This document shows positions 6,958 through 13,278 of a DNA stretch of 64,000 nt, piece by piece (position 1 is the first letter of the stretch; each line of letters starts with the position of its first letter). This stretch comes from a virus. Below the pieces are notes generated by a model. The model was not told where the DNA came from, did no database searches, and saw nothing but the letters and a program-made list of their open reading frames with translations. Location: the IMG/VR virus record IMGVR_UViG_3300035670_000040, positions 1 to 64,000 of that record; one strand, written 5' to 3'. The translations under genes and the position numbers were made by a program.

Positions 6958-8036
6958 TTTTTTTGTTTTTTCCATATCCAAATTGGTTCAACAAATATTC
7001 CATCTTTTCCTGATTTACTATTAATTCTTTTTGCCATTCTATAGTTTATATTTTCAACCTTACAACTATTTTCAAGAGTTGAAATGAAATCATTCATGGG
7101 ATCACATATATTGTTTACTGTGTGGTTACAATAAACATCACTTATATTTATTGCTATATGTCCTTCTTGTTTTAGTATTTTCCAACAAGATTCTATTGTT
7201 GGAAATAAAAAATTATTTAACCATTTATCAAGTTTTTTGTATCTTTGCCAAGACTGTGTTTTGTCTTTTGAATATCTCTCTATTATAAAATAGGGAGGAC
7301 TTGTAAAAATAAAATCAGGGTTATAATCAAGTTTTGAAGCAGCTTCTTCTGCTGGTTCCATTATCATTTGTATTTGTTTTTTATATCCAAATGTTTCTAT
7401 TTGTTTCAAATAACCATCAAATAAATCTTTGTTTGGGTCTATTCCTATATATTCTTCAACATTTTCACATGCCATTGCTCCTGATAATCTATCACCCCAA
7501 CCTGAGCTAAAGTCTAATACTTTTTTTGCATTAAAATATTGATATAAACATTTTGCAGAAGATGGACGAAATTGGCTTGCTATATATTTTCGCATTGCAA
7601 CGCATGTTCTTAGAGTATCTGATGTTACTTCCTTTACCCTTAAGGACCACAACCCATTTAATAATGTGAAAAAGAATTTTTTATCATTCCATGTTCTGTA
7701 AGGAGAAGGCGAATTTATAGAATCACATCTATATCTTAGATCTTGATGAAAATAATTTGAAGATTTATTTCCTGTATTACAGGAATCAATATACTTCCTA
7801 CCAACATCCCATTTATAATCGTATCTAGAAAAGACATCACTTTCCTTTATCAAGGAAAGGCAATTTAGTTTGTTTAGACTATCAAAGTCTTGTTTTGCAT
7901 CATCTATTTTTATTTCTTTTTGAATATTTAAATTTCTGGTTTTATTCCATATTTGTTCTTTTATTTCATCATCTGGTTTTGGAAACTTTGAAATTATTTC
8001 TTTCCATTCTATTTTTGTGTATATTGTGGTTGTCAT
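6954..8036 (-). CDS. DNA methyltransferase (TSPPY type, N6-A or N4-C)
   Basis: 360 aa. The SAM-binding motif is KKVLDFSSGWGDRLSGA (171-187) and the catalytic motif TSPPYF (245-250), the order and spacing of amino-MTases. An acidic residue at the end of the next strand (GIDPNK, 198-203) fits SAM ribose binding. A FRPSSAKCLYQYF segment precedes motif I. No cognate endonuclease adjoins, so it is probably an orphan phage methylase protecting phage DNA from restriction or marking it for packaging or replication. Coupled by ATGA to the HExxH gene; divergent from the nuclease at 8084. Confidence 0.8.
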   Translation of the reverse strand: MTTTIYTKIEWKEIISKFPKPDDEIKEQIWNKTRNLNIQKEIKIDDAKQDFDSLNKLNCLSLIKESDVFSRYDYKWDVGRKYIDSCNTGNKSSNYFHQDLRYRCDSINSPSPYRTWNDKKFFFTLLNGLWSLRVKEVTSDTLRTCVAMRKYIASQFRPSSAKCLYQYFNAKKVLDFSSGWGDRLSGAMACENVEEYIGIDPNKDLFDGYLKQIETFGYKKQIQMIMEPAEEAASKLDYNPDFIFTSPPYFIIERYSKDKTQSWQRYKKLDKWLNNFLFPTIESCWKILKQEGHIAINISDVYCNHTVNNICDPMNDFISTLENSCKVENINYRMAKRINSKSGKDGIFVEPIWIWKKQKK

Positions 8037-8048
8037 TAAATTTAGTTA

Positions 8049-8077
8049 TTGATTTTTTATATCAAAAATTATATTCT
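8049..8077 (+). promoter_or_regulatory. Sigma70-like promoter of the RecB-like nuclease
   Basis: TTGATT (8049-8054), 17-nt spacer, TATTCT (8072-8077), then 6 nt to ATG 8084: the same leaderless geometry as at 5901. Confidence 0.6.
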
Positions 8078-8083
8078 TTATAG

Positions 8084-8923
8084 ATGACAAAATCAATAAA
8101 AAGTTTTGATGATTTCATTTTTTTGAACGAAAGATTTAAGGGTATTAGGTTTTTTGAAAAAGATCACAAGTATAAAATAAATGGAACTTTATCAAAGTAT
8201 TCTGTAACTTCTCTTTTGAAGAAATATTCATTAGAATTTGAATCAGAGAAGATAGCAAAAAATTTAGCATTTAAACAAAATAAAAAAACAGAGGACGTTT
8301 TGAAAGAATGGGATTTTAAAAAGAATTATTCATGTTTGAAGGGTACTGAATTTCATAAATATATAGAAAATTTTTTAAATAGAAAATTTGTTTCTATTGA
8401 TGAAAGCGCATTTGAACTTTTTTTATTATCGGAAAAATGTAAAAATATAGACCAAAAGAAAGAAGAATATATCCAAGTTTTCAAAAAAATGATAATCAAT
8501 TTTTTGGATTTTTACAAATGGTATGATAAAAATTATTATTTTTTGAAGTCTGAATTTGTTGTTGGTGACGAAGAAAGCGGTATTTGTGGAACAATAGACA
8601 ATTTATCATTCCATAAAAAAGAAAAAACTCTGGCTATACTCGACTACAAGACAAATAAAAATATAAAAACCGAAGGATTTAAGGGACAAAAGATGCTTAA
8701 TGATCTTTCACATTTACAAGATTGTGAGTTAGTAAAATACTCATTACAACTTCACATCTATAAACACATATTGGAAAAACACACAGGGTTTCAGGTAAAT
8801 AATTTACATATTATTTGGTTTCCTGAAGATAAAAATTATGAGATCATAACTCCACTTTGTTTAAATGAAGAAGCCAAAATGCTGATAAATAAAGAAATAT
8901 TATTTAATGAAAATGTATCTTGA
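8084..8923 (+). CDS. PD-(D/E)XK nuclease, RecB/AddB-like
   Basis: 279 aa. The motif series of RecB-family nucleases is visible: GTEFHKYIE with H91, E157, GTIDN with D172, the core LDYKTNK with D187 and K189, and YSLQLHIYKHIL, the usual Q-Y helix. Length suits a single-domain phage exonuclease of the Cas4/lambda-exonuclease-like type. Likely roles are processing DNA ends for recombination-dependent replication or degrading host DNA; context cannot decide. It is divergent from the methyltransferase, so a restriction-like pairing was considered but is not supported. Confidence 0.75.
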   Translation: MTKSIKSFDDFIFLNERFKGIRFFEKDHKYKINGTLSKYSVTSLLKKYSLEFESEKIAKNLAFKQNKKTEDVLKEWDFKKNYSCLKGTEFHKYIENFLNRKFVSIDESAFELFLLSEKCKNIDQKKEEYIQVFKKMIINFLDFYKWYDKNYYFLKSEFVVGDEESGICGTIDNLSFHKKEKTLAILDYKTNKNIKTEGFKGQKMLNDLSHLQDCELVKYSLQLHIYKHILEKHTGFQVNNLHIIWFPEDKNYEIITPLCLNEEAKMLINKEILFNENVS

Positions 8924-8953
8924 CAGAGTAAATATTATTACAAACTAAAAATT

Positions 8954-9826
8954 ATGATCGATCCATTAACACAAAAATATTTAGAAATAGTCAATGAAGG
9001 CTGTGCTGATAAAGGCATTGTAAAAACAAATCTAAAAACAGGTTCTTCTGCTTTAGGTGATTTAAAGACTGCAAACGATCCAGAAGAAAATGTAACATTG
9101 AAAAAGCCAGTAGAAAGTGAACATAATTCCGATGATGATAATGGAGAATTAGAAAAATCTAAATCTTATAAAGACATGAAAGAAAACAAACAATTAAATC
9201 CGTTCGAAACTCTTTATAATAAGATCCTATCAGAAGAAGATTCTTTTGGTTGGTCTATGGATAAAGACGAAGAAGATGAAAACGAAGAGACAACAGGAGA
9301 AGTTGATGATTTTGAATTATCAGACGAATCAGAATCCGATGAAATGGATGATGAAATGGATGATGAAGGTGATTCTGACGAAGTAACATTCACTCTTGAT
9401 AAAGAAACTGCTCAAAAATTAATAGAAGTTCTTCAATCTGCTATTGGTGGTGAAGACATGGGTGAAGATGAAGACATGAGTGAAGACATGGGTGAAGATG
9501 AAGATGAAGACATTTTTTCCTCTGAAGATGAGGAAGATGAAGAAGGTGATGAAACCTTAACGAAAGAAGAAGTTGATGCTGAAATCGTTGGTCATTCTTT
9601 AGTTGATCAAGAAAAGCTTTTAAAAGGAATGAACAATCCTAAAAACAATGTAGTTAAAGGATCACTTTCTGCAAAGAAAAAGAAAGCAAATGTTCCCCTT
9701 ACAGGAAAAGGATTCAAAGGGCAATTAAGTAAACATAAAGAATCAGCAGGAAAATCATTACAAGGTAAAAATAATAAAGTAAATGCAGTAAATGCAAAAA
9801 ACAAAACACTTGTTGATAATAAGTAA
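8954..9826 (+). CDS. Highly acidic head/prohead-core-like protein
   Basis: 290 aa. The N-terminus (MIDPLTQKYLEIVNEG) and the NPFETLYNKILSEE segment resemble leader segments of T4-like prohead proteins. The middle (about residues 100-205) is very rich in D and E with short repeats of GEDEDMSED type. The C-terminus is basic (KKKKANVP, KGFKGQLSKHKES). An acidic body with a basic end fits a scaffold, internal head or DNA-condensing protein. It is followed by a strong terminator. Not identified as a named T4 gene. Confidence 0.6.
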   Translation: MIDPLTQKYLEIVNEGCADKGIVKTNLKTGSSALGDLKTANDPEENVTLKKPVESEHNSDDDNGELEKSKSYKDMKENKQLNPFETLYNKILSEEDSFGWSMDKDEEDENEETTGEVDDFELSDESESDEMDDEMDDEGDSDEVTFTLDKETAQKLIEVLQSAIGGEDMGEDEDMSEDMGEDEDEDIFSSEDEEDEEGDETLTKEEVDAEIVGHSLVDQEKLLKGMNNPKNNVVKGSLSAKKKKANVPLTGKGFKGQLSKHKESAGKSLQGKNNKVNAVNAKNKTLVDNK

Positions 9827-9855
9827 AATTAAATTAAAAAATTAAAAAATTAAAA

Positions 9856-9883
9856 ACTCCACCTAAACAGGTGGAGTTTTTTT
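9856..9883 (+). terminator. Intrinsic terminator after the acidic protein gene
   Basis: Stem ACTCCACCT / AGGTGGAGT with a 4-nt loop (AAAC) followed by seven T. One of the few GC-rich hairpins in the window. Confidence 0.9.
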
Positions 9884-9890
9884 ATAAGTA
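9883..9890 (+). promoter_or_regulatory. Late promoter variant TATAAGTA
   Basis: TATAAGTA directly after the terminator, 5 nt before ATG 9896. One mismatch to the late consensus, with the same leaderless spacing as other late boxes. Confidence 0.5.
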
Positions 9891-9895
9891 GATAT

Positions 9896-10243
9896 ATGAG
9901 TTTTAAACAATACATTGAGGAAAACAATCTTTTAAATTCTATTATAAAACCTAAAAAAAATCATACACAAGCATTAAATAGAAATACAATTGATCGTAAT
10001 CATCTAAATTTTGTTCCTAGATCAGATAATGTAAAAAGATCACATTATATTATAAAAAAGTTTGAAAAAAATAAAAACTTAAAATTTTTGCCAATTCCTT
10101 CCGAAAAAATAGCATCTGAGTTAGCTAATATTTTTGGATTAACAATAACTGATGATAAAAAGAATTTTAATATGTCTTTAAAAAGAACTGGTTTAAATTT
10201 AGTAAGATATAATAATAAATATTCTGTAATAAGGAAAAAATAA
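9896..10243 (+). CDS. Late hypothetical protein, basic
   Basis: 115 aa starting MSFKQYIEENN, lysine- and asparagine-rich throughout and strongly basic. No transmembrane segment or known motif. Transcription should start at or next to its ATG. It ends 1 nt before the gp14-like gene, so the two are probably co-transcribed, which favours a role in head completion or neck assembly. Confidence 0.65.
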   Translation: MSFKQYIEENNLLNSIIKPKKNHTQALNRNTIDRNHLNFVPRSDNVKRSHYIIKKFEKNKNLKFLPIPSEKIASELANIFGLTITDDKKNFNMSLKRTGLNLVRYNNKYSVIRKK

Positions 10244-10244
10244 A

Positions 10245-10871
10245 ATGGAATCTGTTAGATTTTTAAATAAGAAAGTAAATTTAAACGAAAGGAATAATTT
10301 TGACAATTGGAATCGTGAACAGATTCAAATGTATGGTCAAGATGTTAAGTTTTTTTCCAATTTAACAACACTTTCTTCTGTAGATTCTTTATATGGTGAA
10401 GACACTGTATCTGGTTTTGGTGAAGGTAAAAATCTAATAGTTTTACTAAATTTAAATAATGATAGTTATCTTTTATCTAAATTTGGTATTGTGGCTGATA
10501 GTGATTTAAATGGTGTAATTCATCCAAAAATGTATGAAGAAGTTTTTGGAGAGGGAAGTGAACCAAAAGCTGGAGATGTTGTAGAACTAGAAGAGTTTGG
10601 TTCTGACAGAATACATTTCCCAAAAAGAGGAGCAACTGTTTATGAATTAACAGAAGTTATAGATGAGTTTCAAATAAATCCTTTAGGTGGACATTACTTG
10701 TGGTTCTTTAAGGCTAGAAGGTATGAGTATAGCTATGAAACCGGAGGACCAGGTGCTGGGCAAGGAAATACACAAAGAGACGATAATGATGCATTAGAAG
10801 AATCTTCTCAACAGAATTTTGACTATTTGAGTAATCCATGCGCTAATGATAGCATCTATGGTGATTATTAA
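10245..10871 (+). CDS. 14: Neck/head-completion protein, gp14-like
   Basis: 208 aa. EQIQMYGQDVKFF near the N-terminus, GEDTVSGF, LLSKFGI, a MYEEVFGEG segment and a C-terminal FPKRGATVYELTEV...LWFFKARRYEYSYE follow the pattern of T4-like gp14. T4 gp14 joins the finished head to the tail. The C-terminal 40 residues (GPGAGQGN..., ANDSIYGDY) are polar and low complexity. Head genes such as gp13 and gp15 are not adjacent. Assignment is by motif pattern and would need a profile search. Confidence 0.6.
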   Translation: MESVRFLNKKVNLNERNNFDNWNREQIQMYGQDVKFFSNLTTLSSVDSLYGEDTVSGFGEGKNLIVLLNLNNDSYLLSKFGIVADSDLNGVIHPKMYEEVFGEGSEPKAGDVVELEEFGSDRIHFPKRGATVYELTEVIDEFQINPLGGHYLWFFKARRYEYSYETGGPGAGQGNTQRDDNDALEESSQQNFDYLSNPCANDSIYGDY

Positions 10872-11122
10872 ATACTTTTAGCATTCAGGTCTTTTCCAAT
10901 CAAACGTCTTTGTATTTGATCTTCAACACTAGATATATATTTTTTTATTTTAACGGGACTTAATTTAATATTTTCAAATTTTTTCTTTCTCTGTTCAGCC
11001 TCCTCTGCAATCATATTGATAGCTTCATATAAAGCTATCCATCTTGCATAGTATAATGATTTATCAAAAGAATTTTGTGTATTGATTAAATTTATTTTAT
11101 TTTTATTTTTTGTCTTCATCAT
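10868..11122 (-). CDS. Hypothetical small protein
   Basis: 84 aa, basic and helical, with a central WIALYEAINMIAEEAEQRKKKF segment. Two adjacent ATGs (11122, 11119) are possible starts. It overlaps the upstream membrane-protein gene by 20 nt, so the two are likely co-translated, and its 3' end overlaps the convergent gp14-like gene by 4 bp. No family recognised. Confidence 0.6.
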   Translation of the reverse strand: MMKTKNKNKINLINTQNSFDKSLYYARWIALYEAINMIAEEAEQRKKKFENIKLSPVKIKKYISSVEDQIQRRLIGKDLNAKSI

Positions 11123-11507
11123 TTGTTAAAAGTGAACTAATTTGTATGGTTTCATTCTTTTTAATAACAGAAAATTGCATTATTACAGAATTTAATTTGT
11201 TACAAGAGACACATGTAAATTCTAATTTTTCATTTTGGTCTGGTATAAAGGTTAAAATGTTTTTATCCGAACAATACGCGCATTCTAAAATTGTTGATAG
11301 ATTTTCTAATTTATCCAACTCTTTTTGTCTAGTCTTTTCTTTAAAAAAAGAAATTATAATTTTAGCTATAACAGAATAAAGTACATATAATATCAAAAAA
11401 GAAAAAAGGAAAACATATAAAAAATGTCCACCCGACAAGACAGAAATAAGACCAAACAAGGAAGACAATATTATATTTGATACTAAAAACCTTAATATAT
11501 TTTTCAT
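11103..11507 (-). CDS. Membrane protein with C-terminal zinc ribbon
   Basis: 134 aa. Two hydrophobic segments (about residues 5-25 and 28-52) form an N-terminal membrane hairpin. The C-terminal half has CAYC and CVSC, two CxxC pairs 24 residues apart, forming a probable zinc ribbon on one face of the membrane. It starts from a strong promoter ending 6 nt before the ATG, so it is likely early. A membrane-anchored zinc ribbon could act on host envelope or transport processes; the function is not known. Confidence 0.65.
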   Translation of the reverse strand: MKNILRFLVSNIILSSLFGLISVLSGGHFLYVFLFSFLILYVLYSVIAKIIISFFKEKTRQKELDKLENLSTILECAYCSDKNILTFIPDQNEKLEFTCVSCNKLNSVIMQFSVIKKNETIQISSLLTNDEDKK

Positions 11508-11513
11508 GTATCA

Positions 11514-11542
11514 ACAATACAAAAAATACATTATAATGTCAA
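11514..11542 (-). promoter_or_regulatory. Sigma70-like promoter, leaderless membrane gene
   Basis: Minus strand TTGACA (11537-11542), 17-nt spacer, TATTGT (11514-11519), 6 nt, ATG 11507. Consensus -35 and optimal spacing. Confidence 0.75.
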
Positions 11543-11550
11543 TAAAAATT

Positions 11551-11955
11551 TTAATTTATCTTTGAATCATCTAACACTTTTGATCCCATTAATTTAATGT
11601 GATCCAAAATTCTTTTTATATCTCTCAAGTATTTTTTTAAATTAGATTTTTGGTCTTTTGTTAATGTTTTATTGTTATTAATACAATAATTTATTTTTTG
11701 ACCAATTTCATAGAAAACAATATACCCATTTGTAAAGTCTTCTATTATATTTTCTAATGGCCATGGTATAGATCCTTTTATTGGTGGTTCTGGTAATCTT
11801 TCTCCACCGGATCTGATATTTTGTTGATATGAATAGTTATAATCAGACTGATTTGATGTGACAAAATCTTTGCGAGCAGGAGTTTCATATGCTGAATATG
11901 TTCTAATATTAGCAGAGCTTCCTATCATCTCCTCAATAATTTTGTCTAATTTCAT
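11551..11955 (-). CDS. Hypothetical protein, helical C-terminus
   Basis: 134 aa. The start at 11955 is fixed by an ATGA overlap with the stop of the zinc-ribbon gene upstream and by TAGGAAA before it; an in-frame upstream extension is rejected. The first 60 residues are polar and tyrosine-rich (RTYSAYETPARKDF). The rest, from PWPLENIIEDF to the C-terminus, reads as a helical domain. No known family. Confidence 0.65.
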   Translation of the reverse strand: MKLDKIIEEMIGSSANIRTYSAYETPARKDFVTSNQSDYNYSYQQNIRSGGERLPEPPIKGSIPWPLENIIEDFTNGYIVFYEIGQKINYCINNNKTLTKDQKSNLKKYLRDIKRILDHIKLMGSKVLDDSKIN

Positions 11956-12110
11956 ACGTTTCCTACTTTTACTAGTTGATTGCATCTAGGACAAACCCAT
12001 TTAATTTGATTGTTTTGTACTTTACCATAAGTAGTTGCTCCACAATAAAAACAACCAACTGGTTTATTGTTAACTTTATTATAATCTATTTTTTGTTCTT
12101 TGTTGTCCAT
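11952..12110 (-). CDS. 52-aa zinc-ribbon mini-protein
   Basis: MDNKEQKIDY... with C20-x2-C23 (GCFYCGATTYGK) and C40-x2-C43 (VCPRCNQ), a four-cysteine zinc ribbon like those of transcription or translation factors. ATG at 12110, TGA at 11952-11954 overlapping the next ATG (ATGA). The arrangement is a tidy operon member even though the gene is very short. Such mini-ribbons often bind RNA polymerase or nucleic acid; which one is unknown here. Confidence 0.65.
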   Translation of the reverse strand: MDNKEQKIDYNKVNNKPVGCFYCGATTYGKVQNNQIKWVCPRCNQLVKVGNV

Positions 12111-12158
12111 TATATTATTTACTTACCTTCTGATGGTTTCCAATCATCGTTTGTGAAA

Positions 12159-12908
12159 TTAAATGGTTTGTTTTTTATAATTTTTTACTTTTTTCATCAC
12201 AAACTTTAAAAAATCACTTCTCATAACATCCATTTCGTCTTGCAACATATACGTATAAATATTATTGTCCTTTGATTCTTGATCATCAAAAATCCCATAT
12301 ATTTCTTTAAATCCTGAATTTTTAATATCAACTTGCCAAGAATCACCTATACCAAAAACATAACTAAATTTTCCCACTCTGGAAAGAGTTAACATAATAT
12401 CTTCTTTTGACATGCAACCCATTTCATCGATGATAATTCCGTATGCGTTATATGAGGTTCCTCTTAAAAGGGCAACTGGTTGTGATTCCACTGTACCGTC
12501 TGCAATGAGTTTATTTACTTGACTTGGTGGTAAAAGTTCTTCCAATTTTTGTTGGAATGGAATCATGTATGGACTTAGGCGAGTTTGTAAATCGCCACCA
12601 AGCCAACCAAGCGTTCCTGTTCCACTTTGTACAATATTTCTAATATAGAGAATATTTGATATCTTCTTCATATTAAGAAGTTTTAGACATATATATGTAG
12701 ACAAAAGTGTTTTTCCAGAACCCCAAATACCATCAATTAATGTCATATTTGCCTTTTTATCAATTACGGTATCTATGATTTCTTTTTGTTTTATGGTCCA
12801 AGGTAATTCTCTTATAGACAAATCAAAGCTTATTTTTTCGTTTTGATGAATATAAGCAGAAGTGTCCTTAGTGTTAATTTTCTTTTTAGGCTGTGGTTTT
12901 TTTGACAT
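12159..12908 (-). CDS. phoH: PhoH-like P-loop ATPase
   Basis: 249 aa. Walker A GIWGSGKT (60-67), a RNIVQSGTGTLGWLGGD segment, Walker B IIIDEMG, and GIGDSWQVD near the C-terminus match the PhoH family, common in marine phages. PhoH proteins are ATPases with proposed RNA-helicase or RNase-adaptor roles; the phage function is uncertain. The start at 12908 is chosen because it follows the upstream stop; an ATG at 12926 would overlap. The next 50 nt carry a +1-frame coding-like tail (see findings). Confidence 0.85.
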   Translation of the reverse strand: MSKKPQPKKKINTKDTSAYIHQNEKISFDLSIRELPWTIKQKEIIDTVIDKKANMTLIDGIWGSGKTLLSTYICLKLLNMKKISNILYIRNIVQSGTGTLGWLGGDLQTRLSPYMIPFQQKLEELLPPSQVNKLIADGTVESQPVALLRGTSYNAYGIIIDEMGCMSKEDIMLTLSRVGKFSYVFGIGDSWQVDIKNSGFKEIYGIFDDQESKDNNIYTYMLQDEMDVMRSDFLKFVMKKVKNYKKQTI

Positions 12909-12916
12909 AAAATTTA

Positions 12917-13225
12917 TTAAGCCCAATCACGACATGCCATTGCTTTTGGAGTTCCTGCTTTTGCAGAAGAACAGCCGTGTCTTTTTTTGAAAGATTTCTT
13001 TCTTTTAGTATTTCCAGATTTTCCTGTCACTCTAACACCGGCCTGACCCCAGTGAATTTTTTTATAAGAACCATCTGATTGTTTAGCACACTTCATCCAT
13101 TTCTTACCCTTTCGATCACTAGAAGCTTTTTTTGTTGGACCTGTACATTTGGCGGCTTCTTCCAATAAAGAAGAAACCAAATTATCAAAATTTTCTGGTA
13201 TCATATTATTATTATTTACATCCAA
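12917..13225 (-). CDS. Conserved basic phage protein (DUF5872-like)
   Basis: 102 aa. KGKKWMKCAKQSDGSYKK, then HWGQAGVRVTGKSG, NTKRKKSFKKRHGC and a terminal MACRDWA match a small basic protein widely shared by T4-like phages and giant viruses (recalled as DUF5872). Conserved Cys, His and Trp positions suggest a compact nucleic-acid-binding or metal-binding fold. It lies immediately upstream of phoH. A second ATG at 13204 could be used. Confidence 0.6.
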   Translation of the reverse strand: MDVNNNNMIPENFDNLVSSLLEEAAKCTGPTKKASSDRKGKKWMKCAKQSDGSYKKIHWGQAGVRVTGKSGNTKRKKSFKKRHGCSSAKAGTPKAMACRDWA

Positions 13226-13258
13226 TTTTTATTTTTTTATAAATTGGTATTATTGAAA

Positions 13259-13266
13259 GATAAATA
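13259..13266 (+). promoter_or_regulatory. Late promoter of the tail sheath gene
   Basis: GATAAATA, 12 nt before ATG 13279. No Shine-Dalgarno in the short predicted leader. Confidence 0.6.
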
Positions 13267-13278
13267 TTTCTATAAAAT

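Noticed and set aside
6954-8923. Methyltransferase plus divergent nuclease as a restriction-modification pair
   Set aside because: The nuclease has RecB/exonuclease-type motifs (Q-Y helix, HKYIE) rather than a restriction-enzyme layout, and the genes have separate promoters.
9607-9804. Minus-strand 65-codon frame inside the acidic protein gene
   Set aside because: Antisense of a lysine-rich low-complexity region; no ribosome site or promoter.
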